Of a stretch of 64,000 bases of DNA, positions 24,248-32,905 are shown piece by piece. Source of the stretch: Verrucomicrobiales bacterium (GTDB lineage Bacteria; Verrucomicrobiota; Verrucomicrobiia; Limisphaerales; J093); assembly GCA_024233215.1 (NCBI GenBank), contig JACKPW010000025.1:9222-73221 (forward strand). The letters run 5' to 3'. The position numbers were made by a program, and so were the translations under genes. The notes under the pieces are model-generated. The model was not told the origin of the DNA. It made no database searches and saw only the letters and a program-made list of their open reading frames with translations. Every line of letters begins with the position of its first letter. Positions within the stretch are counted from its first letter, which is position 1.

Positions 24248-25717
24248 ATGAAGACATACGCCACTTCCTGCTCCCGTCGTGCCCTCTTGAAGCGTCTGGG
24301 ATCAGTTGGGGCACTGGCCGTTGCCGGTACGGCTTCGGCACCCGCCCTCGGCGCCGCCCAGGCACCGCCGGCTTCCGTGCCCACCCGGCCGGCGCGCGGC
24401 AGTCGCCGTCAGATTGAGCAAGCCGTCATGGCCGCGCCCTTGATCGATACCCACGAACACTTGATCGAGGAGTCCGACCGACTCCAGGGGGCGGCGCATC
24501 CACGGGTGGTCTGTGACGACTGGGCGTTGTTGTTCAGCCACTACCTGAACTCGGACTTGCTCACCTCGGGAATGCCCACGGAAGCGATGCAGCGGTTCCT
24601 TTCCGCCGACGTCGATCCGCTGGAGAAGTGGGCACTGCTCAAGCCCTGGTGGCAGGCGGTGAAGAACACCGGCTACGCCCGGGCCGTGCGCATCGCGATC
24701 CGGGAACTTTACGGCGTGGATGAACTCACGGATGCCACGGTCGGACGGGTGCAGGAAGGCTACGAGAAACTGCGGCGACCGGGCTTCTATCGTCGTGTCC
24801 TCAACGATCTCGCGAACATCGAGTCCTGCCAGGTCAACTGCCTGACCGGCGAGGCGTTCAAGGAATCGGCGATGCCGACGCTGCTCATGCAGGACATCAG
24901 CATCGTCGGGATGTTCGCCGGACCGAATTTCAGGCAATACGCGCCCAAGGCGGGCATCGAAGTGAGGTCGCTTGCGGATTGGCATCGCGTGATCCGCTGG
25001 TGGTTCGATCACTACGCGCAATACGCCGTGGCGGTGAAATCTCAAAACGCCTACAGCCGCGACATCGATTATGAACGCGTGGCGGCGGAGCAGGCGGAAC
25101 CGGTTTTCAACAAGGTGCTGCAGGGGGAACCAGTCTCCCTGGAGGAGCGCAAGCGCCTGGAGGACCACCTCTTTTGGGAGGCGGTCGACCAGGCGACGAC
25201 CCATCATCTGCCCGTCAAGCTGCACACCGGGTTCTACGCCGGTCAGAACTCCATGCCGCTGGAACGTCTGGCACGCAACCCCGGTTCGGCCACGGACCTG
25301 TGCCGTCGCTCGCCCGACACGCGGTTTGTATTCATGCACATCGGGTATCCCTACTACGAGGAGATGATCGCGGTCGCCAAGCAATGGACCAACGCCCATG
25401 TCGACATGTGTTGGTCATGGATCATCAATCCCATCGCCGCGAAGGATTTTCTCAAGAAGTTCGTGGTCACCGCGCCCGCCAACAAGGTGTTGCCATTCGG
25501 CGCGGACTACATCCCGGTCGAACCGGTTCTGGGGCATGCCGTCATGGCGCGACGCGGCGTGGCTCAGGCGCTTTCGGAACTGGTCGCGGAAGGGTGGCTG
25601 TCCCTGAGCGATGCCCTGGAACTGGTCGATCCCATCCTGCACGGCAACGCGCGGCGCCTGTTTGATCTGGAAGCGAAGACGCGGACGCTGGCGAAGGCGC
25701 CCTGGGCCCGGGGCTAG
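24248..25717 (+). CDS. Exported amidohydrolase-family protein
   Basis: 489-aa protein with a twin-arginine-like leader (SRRALLKRLGSVGALAVAGTAS) and an amidohydrolase_2 TIM-barrel. The first metal motif DTHEHL (about 63-68), a later LPVKLHTGF, FVFMHIGYPYYEE and the end region PFGADYIPVEP with its Asp are all at expected positions. The domain of roughly 430 residues resembles uronate isomerase/glucuronate-type amidohydrolases seen in polysaccharide-degrading bacteria. Start ATG 24248 begins the leader. Transcribed with the carotenoid operon direction but 135 bp away, so probably separate. Confidence 0.82.
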   Translation: MKTYATSCSRRALLKRLGSVGALAVAGTASAPALGAAQAPPASVPTRPARGSRRQIEQAVMAAPLIDTHEHLIEESDRLQGAAHPRVVCDDWALLFSHYLNSDLLTSGMPTEAMQRFLSADVDPLEKWALLKPWWQAVKNTGYARAVRIAIRELYGVDELTDATVGRVQEGYEKLRRPGFYRRVLNDLANIESCQVNCLTGEAFKESAMPTLLMQDISIVGMFAGPNFRQYAPKAGIEVRSLADWHRVIRWWFDHYAQYAVAVKSQNAYSRDIDYERVAAEQAEPVFNKVLQGEPVSLEERKRLEDHLFWEAVDQATTHHLPVKLHTGFYAGQNSMPLERLARNPGSATDLCRRSPDTRFVFMHIGYPYYEEMIAVAKQWTNAHVDMCWSWIINPIAAKDFLKKFVVTAPANKVLPFGADYIPVEPVLGHAVMARRGVAQALSELVAEGWLSLSDALELVDPILHGNARRLFDLEAKTRTLAKAPWARG

Positions 25718-25734
25718 CGGGCGCGCGTGGCGCG

Positions 25735-26094
25735 TCACTTCGACGACAGCAGCATTCGGATGCCGACCAGCAGGAGCAGTCCGCCGAAACCGCGCTTCAG
25801 GACGGCGCTTGAGAGGTTTTCGGTCAGCCAGGCGCCGCCGAAGCTGCAGAGCAAAGCCACCGGGATGATGGCGAGCGCCACCTTGAAGTTCACGTGGCCG
25901 AGATCGTAGTGCTTGATCGCCCCCATCAGGGCGGAGGGAACCATGACAGCGAGGGAGGTGCCGACGGCGACCTTGAAGTCCAGCTTCAGCAGGAAGGCCA
26001 TGGCCGGCACCATCACGATGCCGCCGCCCACCCCGAAGAGCCCGCTGGTGAGGCCGCTGAGAAGCCCGATCAACGCCGCGTAGAGATACAGCAT
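25735..26094 (-). CDS. Half-size TauE/SafE family membrane protein
   Basis: 119-aa protein with about four membrane helices. The N-terminus YAALIGLLSGLTSGLFGVGGG and the following VPAMAFLLKLDFKVAVGTSLAV are the hallmark of the TauE/SafE (sulfite exporter) family. Usual members have about 250 residues with two such repeats; this one has a single repeat and ends with LLLLVGIRMLL. Single-repeat members could function as homodimers. Start ATG 26094; the frame is open further upstream but without membrane-protein character. Convergent with the amidohydrolase gene. Confidence 0.82.
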   Translation of the reverse strand: MLYLYAALIGLLSGLTSGLFGVGGGIVMVPAMAFLLKLDFKVAVGTSLAVMVPSALMGAIKHYDLGHVNFKVALAIIPVALLCSFGGAWLTENLSSAVLKRGFGGLLLLVGIRMLLSSK

Positions 26095-26314
26095 GAGATG
26101 TTGATGCCGCACGCCGGGGCGAACGACAAGGAGAAGAACGGCCTGGCGGGGACGTGAACGCGATGTCCGGCGGCGTGATCGGATCCGATGCGGCGTGGGG
26201 AAAGCGGCGAAGGCTGGCGCTTTTCGCCGTATTCCACGACCTGGCGGAGAAACTGCTGTTCCTATCCGGCGAGGGGCGGCAAACTGCGTCCGAACACAGC
26301 GAACACACCCGATC

Positions 26315-27685
26315 ATGAAGCCATTTCTTTCCTCATCTTCCCCCTCTGCAATCAACCGCCGCACCTTCCTCAAACAGGGGGGCGCGCTCGGCACGGGATT
26401 GGCTGCGGCCTCCGTGCTGCCATCCGTCGGGGTGTTTGCCGCCGGCTCCGATACCATTCGCCTGGCCTTGATCGGTTGTGGCGGGCGCGGACGGGGTGCG
26501 GTTGGGGACGCCGTGAGCGTTCCGGGTGGCGGGGTGAAGCTGCATGCCATGGCCGACCTGAGCGAATCGAAGCTGCTGGCCGCGTTGGCCGCGCTGAAGG
26601 ACAAGTTCACCGACAAGGTGGACGTGACGCGCGACCGGCGGTTTCTTGGCTTTCAGGCGTACAAGGAGGCGGTTGACAGCCTGCGACCCGGCGACGTGGC
26701 CATGTGCACGACCCGCGCCTACATCCGGCCGGTGCATGTGGAGTACGCCATCAGCCGCGGCATCAACGTTTTCATGGAGAAGCCGTTTTCGCCTGATCCG
26801 ATGGGGCTTCATCGGCTGCTCAAGGCGGGCGAGGAGGCGGAGCGCAAGGGACTCAAGGTGGCGGCCGGGTTGCAGTGCCGGCATTCTCCCGCGCGACAGG
26901 CGTTGATCGATCGGATTCGGGACGGGGCGCTTGGGGACATCACGCTGATCCGGGCGAACCGGCTGGGTGGGGCGCGGTGGTTGTCCAACCAGGGGCCCAA
27001 GGCGAACGATTTCACCAGCCAGTTGGAGTTCGGGAAGATCCATCTGCTCTGGGTGGGGTCGGGGCACATGGTGGACAACCTGATCCACCAGATCGATGAA
27101 TGCTGTTGGATCAAGGATTCCTGGCCGATCTCGTGCCATGGAATGGGCGGGCGGACGCCTGACAGCACCGACCTGGGACAGAACGTCGACATCTACTCGA
27201 TGGAATACACGTTCGAGGATGGTACGAAGGCCTTTTGTGGATTCCGTCGGGTGAACAAGGCCACGAACGAGTTTGCCACGTGGATTCACGGGACCAAGAC
27301 GGCAGCGCAGTTCTCGGGGCAGACGCACGCCGCCACGGTGCACCAATTCCGCGATCAACGGATTGGGAAGGACCACATTGCCTGGACCCCGACGGCCGAT
27401 GCCCACAGTCCGTGGCAGTATGAGTGGAACGATTTGATTGACAGCATTCGCAACGACCGGCCGCACAATGAGGTGAAACGTGCGGTCTATTCGGACTACA
27501 CCTCGCTCATGGGCCGGGCCGCGGCGCACTACAACCGCCTGGTGACCTGGGACGAGGTGATCAACTCCCGGTTCCAGTTCTGCGAATACCTCGATGAGCT
27601 GGGCCCGGACAGCCCGCCGCCCGTCCTGGCCGATGCGAACGGGAAGTTCCCCTGGCCGGTTCCGGGGGGGTGGACGGAGCTCTGA
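26315..27685 (+). CDS. Exported Gfo/Idh/MocA family oxidoreductase
   Basis: 456-aa protein. A leader with RRTFLKQGGALGTGLAAASVL (Tat-like) is followed by an NAD(P)-binding Rossmann motif IRLALIGCGGRGRGAVGDAV, the family EKPF motif (NVFMEKPFSPDP, about 155), and the typical verrucomicrobial/planctomycetal C-terminal domain with SGHMVDNLIHQIDECCWI and WQYEWNDLIDSIRND. Such exported members are common in these phyla and are linked to sugar or polyol oxidation. Start ATG 26315 begins the leader; upstream frame is not coding-like. Confidence 0.88.
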   Translation: MKPFLSSSSPSAINRRTFLKQGGALGTGLAAASVLPSVGVFAAGSDTIRLALIGCGGRGRGAVGDAVSVPGGGVKLHAMADLSESKLLAALAALKDKFTDKVDVTRDRRFLGFQAYKEAVDSLRPGDVAMCTTRAYIRPVHVEYAISRGINVFMEKPFSPDPMGLHRLLKAGEEAERKGLKVAAGLQCRHSPARQALIDRIRDGALGDITLIRANRLGGARWLSNQGPKANDFTSQLEFGKIHLLWVGSGHMVDNLIHQIDECCWIKDSWPISCHGMGGRTPDSTDLGQNVDIYSMEYTFEDGTKAFCGFRRVNKATNEFATWIHGTKTAAQFSGQTHAATVHQFRDQRIGKDHIAWTPTADAHSPWQYEWNDLIDSIRNDRPHNEVKRAVYSDYTSLMGRAAAHYNRLVTWDEVINSRFQFCEYLDELGPDSPPPVLADANGKFPWPVPGGWTEL

Positions 27686-27697
27686 GCAGTTCCAGGA

Positions 27698-27932
27698 CCC
27701 GAAATCCGAAGGCCCGAAATCCGAAATCGGAAGCCAGGCCAGAGGCCCGATTGTCCAAGGGCCGAAGCGCCAGGGCAGGTTTGCCGGGTCGCGATCCGAC
27801 GCCTGAAACCGTGAACCTGCGGTCTTCCCTTCGGCTCGTCTGAAGACCAAGTGTCTTCCCGGAGCGCGGTGGGGCTTCGGATTTCTGACTTTGGGCTTGG
27901 TTCGGATTTCGGATTTCGGATCTCGGATTTCC
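27698..27932. repeat. 235-bp intergenic element with inverted CCGAAATCCGAA repeats
   Basis: The left end (27698-27732) contains iterated CCGAAATCCGAA units; the right end (27875-27932) has the reverse complement TTCGGATTTCGG iterated. Between them is a central hairpin with arms GGTCTTC (about 27821) and GAAGACC (about 27842). No gene inside. It looks like a miniature inverted-repeat element filling the gap before the SurA-like gene. Confidence 0.55.
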
Positions 27933-27991
27933 CAGGCGGGGTTGCCGCCCGGCTTGACCCGGTCTTCGCGCCTTCTCTATGGTGCGGGGCA

Positions 27992-28960
27992 ATGATTCGG
28001 ACAGCGTCAGCGGGCCTGCTGGGCCTGGTTCTCCTGGGCCCGGCGGCGGCCCAATCCCCCGGTCAGGGCGTCAACGGCATCGCCGTGGTGGTGAACGATG
28101 AAGTCATCACCCGGGATGACGTGGTGCGTTTCGTGCTCCCTTCAATGGAACTGCTGTATCGCCAATATGGGGACCAGCCGGAGGTGTTTGAGCAGAAACG
28201 GGCCCAAGCGGAGCAGGACGGTTTGAACCAGTTGATCGAGCGCAAGCTCATCCTGCACGAGTTCGAGACCGCCGGCTACACGTTGCCGGAGAGCGTGATT
28301 GAGGAAGAACTGCAGTCGCGCATACGGGACCGGTTTCATGGGGACCGGGTGACCCTGACGCAAACCCTCAAGAGCGAGGGGCTGACCTTGGATTCCTTCC
28401 GCAAACAGGTGCGCGAGGAGTTCATCCTCCGCGTGATGCGCACCAAACATGTGTCCCAGAACATCCTGATCTCGCCCTACAAGATCGAGAAGTACTACGC
28501 GGATCATCTGGACGAGTTCAAGCTGGGGGACCAGGTCAAGCTGCGGTCGATCATGATTTCCAGTCGTGGCAAGCCCAACCCCGCGCTCATCCGGCAGTTG
28601 ATGGAGGAACTCAAGCAGTCGCTGGACGAGGGCGCTTCGTTCGCCGAACTGGCGAAGATCTATTCCGAGGAGACCATCGGCAAACAGGGCGGGGACCGCG
28701 GTTGGGTGGAGCGCGACGGGTTGCGCCAGGAGCTGGCGGACGCGGCATTTGCCCTGCCGGTGGGCGGGCACAGCGACGTGATCGCGCTTGGGGAAACTTA
28801 CTGGCTGCTCTACGTCGAGGCCGTGCGGAAGAACCACGTGCGCACGCTGCCGGAGGTGCGGGATGAAATCGAGGCCACCTTGAAGGCGCAGGAACAGAAC
28901 CGGCTGCATCAACAGTGGATCGACCGGCTGAAGGAAAAGTCCTTCGTGCGGTACTTCTGA
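27992..28960 (+). CDS. SurA-like periplasmic peptidyl-prolyl isomerase/chaperone
   Basis: 322-aa protein with a signal peptide (MIRTASAGLLGLVLLGPAAAQ). A SurA N-terminal domain (NGIAVVVNDEVITRDDVVRFV...LNQLIERKLILHEFETAGY) is followed by one parvulin-type PpiC domain (about 185-285: KLRSIMISSRG, SFAELAKIYSEETIGKQGGDRGWVER). Length is shorter than E. coli SurA (one rather than two parvulin domains). Expected role: outer-membrane protein folding. Upstream of pdxA in the same direction, as surA-pdxA are linked in many proteobacteria. Confidence 0.9.
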   Translation: MIRTASAGLLGLVLLGPAAAQSPGQGVNGIAVVVNDEVITRDDVVRFVLPSMELLYRQYGDQPEVFEQKRAQAEQDGLNQLIERKLILHEFETAGYTLPESVIEEELQSRIRDRFHGDRVTLTQTLKSEGLTLDSFRKQVREEFILRVMRTKHVSQNILISPYKIEKYYADHLDEFKLGDQVKLRSIMISSRGKPNPALIRQLMEELKQSLDEGASFAELAKIYSEETIGKQGGDRGWVERDGLRQELADAAFALPVGGHSDVIALGETYWLLYVEAVRKNHVRTLPEVRDEIEATLKAQEQNRLHQQWIDRLKEKSFVRYF

Positions 28961-28982
28961 GCGTTGCGTCCGGTCGGGAAGC

Positions 28983-29014
28983 AACCACGAATCGTCACGA
29001 ATGAACACGAATTT
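28983..29014. repeat. Single end of an AACCACGAAT-type repeat
   Basis: The 32-bp stretch starting AACCACGAATCGTCACGAAT matches the pattern of the left end of the element at 6483 with G/A swaps. No inverted partner was found before pdxA. It lies between the SurA-like gene and pdxA. Confidence 0.4.
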
Positions 29015-29143
29015 GCCGGGTCTCGGGCTGCCACCGGTTTTGTCGGCTCGTGGTGTTTCCAGCACAGACGGTTGGCTCCCGCCTCCTGCGGGGGGGCAAA
29101 GGGCGGTGTTTCCCGTGATGTTCGGGTCAATCAGTCTCCATCC

Positions 29144-30184
29144 GTGGTCGCTTCGTTAAACAGTCAGGATCTCCGAAGGGCCGCCCCGTGGCGGATCGGA
29201 ATCACCCTGGGGGACGTTGCGGGGATCGGTCCGGAGATCACTCTCAAGGCGCTGGCGGCTCTCGCCGGGGAACCGGGGCCGGATTTTCTCGTGGTCGGCG
29301 ATGCTGCAGTCATTCATCGGGCCAACCGGGATTTCGGCCTGCCCCTGCAACCCATGTCGGACGCGTCCTCTGCCGCGCGTTTCCAATACCACGATCCCTC
29401 CGTTCGGCCGTTGCCGGACACTCTTCGACCCGGTGCTCCCGAAGCCGCGCTGGCGGCGGTCCGCTGGCTGCAGGAGGCGGGTGAACGTTGTCTTCGCGGG
29501 GAACTTGCGGGCGTGGTGACCGCACCCGTGAGCAAGGCGGCGATCATCCGGGCGGGCGTGCCGTTCGTCGGGCAGACGGAGTTCTTTTCCGAACTGGCGG
29601 GGACGAAGCAGACGGCCATGATGCTGCTGGCCCCGGATGATCGCGGGCGCTGGTTGCGGGTGGTGCTGGTGACGACGCACCTGCCGTTGCGGCGCGTGGC
29701 GGACGCGATCACGTCGGAGGCTGTTGCCCTGGCTTGTGAACTGGGGGCAAAGGCGTGCAGCGATCTCGGCCTGGATCGGGCGCGATTGGGAGTTGCCGGA
29801 TTGAATCCGCATGCCGGCGAGAGCGGCGAGTTGGGGCGCGAGGAGATCGAGATCATCGGGCCCACCCTGGAGCGGTTGCGTGACAAGGGCATGGAGGTGG
29901 TCGGGCCGGTGCCGGCGGACACGTTGTTTCACCAGGCCCTGCGGGGGGATTACGACGTGGTGGTGGCGATGTACCACGATCAGGGGTTGGGGCCGCTGAA
30001 GATGATCGGGTTCGAGCGCGGGGTGAACTGGACGTTGGGATTGCCGTTCATTCGGACTTCGCCCGATCACGGCACGGCGTATGATCTGGCGGGCAAGGGG
30101 CGGGCGGATGCCGGCAGCATGCTCGCGGCGATCCGCTTGGCGATGCGACTGGTGGAGCGGCGTTCCGGAGGCCGTTCGCCGTAA
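29144..30184 (+). CDS. pdxA: 4-hydroxythreonine-4-phosphate dehydrogenase
   Basis: About 346-aa enzyme of pyridoxal-5-phosphate synthesis (NAD-dependent oxidation of 4-phosphohydroxy-threonine). Family segments: IGITLGDVAGIGPEI at the N-terminus (usual GDPAGIGPE, here Val replaces Pro), VTAPVSKAAI, GQTEFFSELAG, the metal-site LNPHAGESGELGREE, YHDQGLGPLKMIGFERGVNWTLGLPFIRTSPDHGTAYDLAGKG. GTG 29144 is chosen as start: upstream in-frame sequence falls in repeat-like DNA, and it gives the normal length. PLP is also the cofactor of SelA encoded in this window. Confidence 0.93.
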   Translation: MVASLNSQDLRRAAPWRIGITLGDVAGIGPEITLKALAALAGEPGPDFLVVGDAAVIHRANRDFGLPLQPMSDASSAARFQYHDPSVRPLPDTLRPGAPEAALAAVRWLQEAGERCLRGELAGVVTAPVSKAAIIRAGVPFVGQTEFFSELAGTKQTAMMLLAPDDRGRWLRVVLVTTHLPLRRVADAITSEAVALACELGAKACSDLGLDRARLGVAGLNPHAGESGELGREEIEIIGPTLERLRDKGMEVVGPVPADTLFHQALRGDYDVVVAMYHDQGLGPLKMIGFERGVNWTLGLPFIRTSPDHGTAYDLAGKGRADAGSMLAAIRLAMRLVERRSGGRSP

Positions 30185-30298
30185 CCATGCGGTGGCAATC
30201 GGGACCGCAGCCGGCCCGGCTGCTCCCGTCGGCGGCTCGCCGAGTGGTCTTGGGGAAAGGTCAGGGCGCCGAACCGTGACTTCAGGACGCTTCGGATG

Positions 30299-30319
30299 TG
30301 CCCGGCGGGCTGCCGGGCA
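30299..30319. terminator. Hairpin between convergent pdxA and hydrogenase operon
   Basis: TGCCCGGC (30299-30306), loop GGGCT, GCCGGGCA (30312-30319): a perfect 8-bp GC-rich stem midway between the two convergent stop codons. No T-tract on either side, so a role in termination is suggested by position only. Confidence 0.45.
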
Positions 30320-30347
30320 CGGCACGCGGCCCGCGTGCGGTCCCCGG

Positions 30348-30884
30348 TCAGACCGTGTCCAGCTTCTCGTAAACGACGATGCCGTCCTGCTCCTTCAGGT
30401 CCTGCGGATGGTAACGCGGAACGGGGTACTCCATCTGCTTGAACTGGACCGGGGCGCTCTTCTTTTCGACCAACCCCAGCGCCACGGCCACGCCGTAAAT
30501 GATCGCCTCGGGGCGGGGCGGACAGCCGGGCACGTAGTAGTTCACCGGCAGGAGTTTCTCCAGCGGACCGATGACGGAGTAAGTGTCATGCCAGATGCCG
30601 CCACCGCAGGCGCAGGAACCGATGGCGAAGACCAGCTTGGGCGCCGGCATCGCCTCGTACGCCCGCTGCAGGGCCTTTGCGGTCGAACGCATCGCCGGGC
30701 CCTGGCAGAGCATGACGTCGGCGTGGCGTGGCGACCCGACCAACCGGATGCCGAACCGCTCGGCGTCGTAGTAGGGAGTGAGGGCGTTGAGCACCTCGAT
30801 GTCGCACCCGTTGCAACCGCCGCTGTTGGCGTGGTAAACCCACAACGACCGTCCGAACATTTTCTGGCAGAGACTTTTTAGCAT
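30348..30884 (-). CDS. Group 4 [NiFe] hydrogenase small subunit (HycG/NuoB-like)
   Basis: 178-aa protein of the NuoB/HycG family carrying the proximal [4Fe-4S] cluster. Cys residues are in SGGCNGCDIE (C24, C27), GSCACGGG and VPGCPPRPE, the usual pattern. It belongs to the membrane-bound hydrogenase operon running from 42933 to 30348 and is the last gene. Only two bases separate its start codon from the inverted repeat of an inserted cassette, so its ribosome-binding region comes from that element. Length is normal for the short group 4/complex I small subunit. Confidence 0.92.
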   Translation of the reverse strand: MLKSLCQKMFGRSLWVYHANSGGCNGCDIEVLNALTPYYDAERFGIRLVGSPRHADVMLCQGPAMRSTAKALQRAYEAMPAPKLVFAIGSCACGGGIWHDTYSVIGPLEKLLPVNYYVPGCPPRPEAIIYGVAVALGLVEKKSAPVQFKQMEYPVPRYHPQDLKEQDGIVVYEKLDTV

Positions 30885-30886
30885 GG

Positions 30887-31375
30887 CCCGCTAAACACGC
30901 GAAAAACGCGAAAGAGAATCAGTTCCCGACTCCAGGTTGGAGGTTGGGGGAGGATCCATGAGTGCGCACGATCCGCTCGTATTGAAGTTTGGGATAGTGG
31001 CCGAAGTTGACCAAGAGTCCGAGTTGGAGCCCCGTCGCACTGAGGTAGTTGAGCACTTGGGCGCGGTGTTCATCGCAGAGCGCGGACACGGCTTTGATCT
31101 CTACAATGATCTGGTCGAAGCAGACAATCCGGTTCGTAGTGCTGCTTCAATGGACGTCCCCGGTAACTCAGAGCCAAACGAGGCTTCGCGACCGCAGGGA
31201 TCTCCGACAGTTCGAATTCGATCTCCAAGCACTCCTGGTAGAGGGGTTCCAGGAATCCGCAGCCCTTGTCCCGGTAGACCGCAAAGCACGCCCCGATGAT
31301 GCGGTAGCATTCGTCCTTGAAGATGAGGTCGGTTCGCTCGCCTTTCATTTTCGCATGTTTCGCGTGTTTCGCGGG
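30887..31375. mobile_element. 489-bp cassette with 31-bp terminal inverted repeats carrying a GxxExxY gene
   Basis: Left end 30887-30917 and right end 31345-31375 (read inverted) agree at 26 of 31 positions; both begin CCCGC and contain AAACACGCGAAA followed by GCGAAA. Inside is a frameshifted GxxExxY gene whose start codon lies in the right repeat. The cassette sits between two subunit genes of the hydrogenase operon, which are adjacent or nearly so in most homologous operons, indicating insertion. No transposase is encoded and no target duplication was identified. The ACGCGAAA repeats recall ends seen around GxxExxY genes in related phyla (from general knowledge, unverified). Confidence 0.65.
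30919..31348 (-). pseudogene. Frameshifted GxxExxY family gene
   Basis: The first frame from ATG 31348 encodes about 75 residues with the name-giving motif G-FLEPLY (GCGFLEPLYQECL) up to YEPD. The rest continues in a neighbouring frame: DQIIVEIKAVSALCDEHRAQVLNYL...LGLLVNFG...YERI, ending at TGA 30919. The total of 430 nt is one base more than 143 codons, and the shift lies near 31122 (TGTCTGCTTCGAC). With one base removed it would be a complete member (typical length 120-140 aa). Could be a real mutation or a sequencing error. Function of the family is unknown. Confidence 0.85.
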
Positions 31376-31393
31376 TAAACTGCCTGCAGCCCG

Positions 31394-31918
31394 CTAGTCC
31401 AGTTCGATTTCGATGTCGTCCACGACGGGTTGTCCTTCCAGATAGGCCTGGGAACGGAAGATCCAACGCTCGTTTTCGAGGTCGTCGTAGCGGTAACCCT
31501 TGAGTTTGAGTTCCTCGAGCTTGGACGGCTCCGTGAAGCAGCGACCACAGCGCTGGCAGGTGCTCATGAACAGGTCCAGCCGTTGCTGAATGTCACCGAT
31601 GGTTCCCGTTGCGGTCTCGAATTCGTGGCTCATGGTGATGGCCTTCTCCGGGCAGACGTCGGCACAACGCCCGCAGTAGGTACAGCGTCGGCCGAGGTAT
31701 TTCAGGATGCGGATTTCCTGGCAGACGTCGTACACCAGGATTTCCCGGGCCGGGCAATTACTGGCGCAGCCGCCGCAGCCGATGCACTTGCTGGCGTCAA
31801 AGATGGGGCGCCCGCGAAAACGGGGGGGCAGTGGCGCCGACTGAGCCGGGTAGGGCAGGGTGACCCTTCCGGCGCGCAGGCAGACCAAGACCTCCTGGAG
31901 TTTGCTGGTCAGCGACAT
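31394..31918 (-). CDS. Hydrogenase [4Fe-4S] ferredoxin subunit (HycF/NuoI-like)
   Basis: 174-aa electron-transfer subunit. Two ferredoxin-type motifs CIGCGGCASNCP (about 43-54) and CTYCGRCADVCP (about 75-86) bind two [4Fe-4S] clusters; a further CQRCGRCF at about 118 may hold extra iron or structure. It should pass electrons between the peripheral modules and the small subunit. Start 31918 follows the NuoH-like gene by 36 bp; its stop precedes the inserted cassette by 18 bp. Confidence 0.9.
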   Translation of the reverse strand: MSLTSKLQEVLVCLRAGRVTLPYPAQSAPLPPRFRGRPIFDASKCIGCGGCASNCPAREILVYDVCQEIRILKYLGRRCTYCGRCADVCPEKAITMSHEFETATGTIGDIQQRLDLFMSTCQRCGRCFTEPSKLEELKLKGYRYDDLENERWIFRSQAYLEGQPVVDDIEIELD

Positions 31919-31954
31919 GGCGGTTGATGGGCGTCGAGGTTCATATGCGTGCAG

Positions 31955-32875
31955 TCAGTAGCCGAAACCCGCCAGGATCAGCGCCACGAAGGCCACCCCC
32001 AGCAGGCCGCCGTAGTAGTTCAGTGCCTGGTCGATCCGGTAACGGGCGTGGGTGGCGGCCACCACCGTGACCAGAAGCACCAGTCCGAGCACCTTGACCC
32101 AGAACCACAGCCAGCCGAACGGAAAGACCAGCGCCGAGCCCCACGGGATGAAGAGGGCCACGAACAGGCTGCTGTAGATCACCAGCTTGATCATCTGGGC
32201 GTACTTGAACAGGGCCAGTTTCGGCCCCGAATACTCGATCAGCGGTCCCTCCATGATCTCCGTCTCAGCCTCCGCGATGTCGAAGGGCACCCGTTGGACG
32301 AACGCCTGGAACGAGAGCAGCATCACGGCCAGCATGATCAACCCGGAAAGGGGGAAACCGCCGCCGGCATAGACCGAGCCGTCCAACACCTGGTCCAGCC
32401 GCAGTGAGTTCACGTTCAACGCCCCGATCACCAGGGTGATGGCGAACAGCGGTTCCAGCGCCATCATCGTGATCATCTCGCGGCTGATGCCGATGAGCGA
32501 ATAAGTGGAACCGGCGGCCAGTCCCGCGAGCAGCGTGCAAATGCCGGCGAGGGTGAGCAGGTAGATCAGCAGAATCATGTCCCCCGCCGCGTTCAAAGGC
32601 GACGGTGCCCCGAGCGGCAGCAGGCAGACCACCGTCAGCACGCTGGCCAGGGCAAGATGCACGGCGAAACGCTGCATCCACGGCGATTCACCCGACTCGA
32701 TGTCCTCCTTCCCCAGCAGTTTCAGGAGGTCGTAATACGGCTGCAGGAGCGGGGGGCCCTGGCGCGACTGGATGCGCGCGGTGACCCTGCGCAGAACCCC
32801 CTCGAACAGCGGCGCCAACAGCAGCACCACGACGACGTTCGCCAGCGCGCGGAGGATGACGGTGAGTGTTTCCAT
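31955..32875 (-). CDS. Hydrogenase membrane anchor subunit (HycD/HyfC/NuoH-like)
   Basis: 306-aa protein with about eight membrane helices. The conserved loop ARIQSRQGPPLLQPYYDLLK (about 33-52) with LLGKEDI is the fingerprint of HycD/HyfC, and EAETEIMEGPLIEYSGPKLALFKYA matches the NuoH loop contacting the hydrogenase module. It anchors the catalytic subunits and forms the first part of the ion path. Same strand, 30 bp after the large subunit gene. Confidence 0.93.
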   Translation of the reverse strand: METLTVILRALANVVVVLLLAPLFEGVLRRVTARIQSRQGPPLLQPYYDLLKLLGKEDIESGESPWMQRFAVHLALASVLTVVCLLPLGAPSPLNAAGDMILLIYLLTLAGICTLLAGLAAGSTYSLIGISREMITMMALEPLFAITLVIGALNVNSLRLDQVLDGSVYAGGGFPLSGLIMLAVMLLSFQAFVQRVPFDIAEAETEIMEGPLIEYSGPKLALFKYAQMIKLVIYSSLFVALFIPWGSALVFPFGWLWFWVKVLGLVLLVTVVAATHARYRIDQALNYYGGLLGVAFVALILAGFGY

Positions 32876-32905
32876 CAGCAGAACCTTCGGATCTTGGATT
32901 TCATC

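Noticed and set aside
30919..31348. GxxExxY gene as a subunit or regulator of the hydrogenase
   Set aside because: It is frameshifted and enclosed by inverted repeats, so insertion is a better explanation than an operon role.
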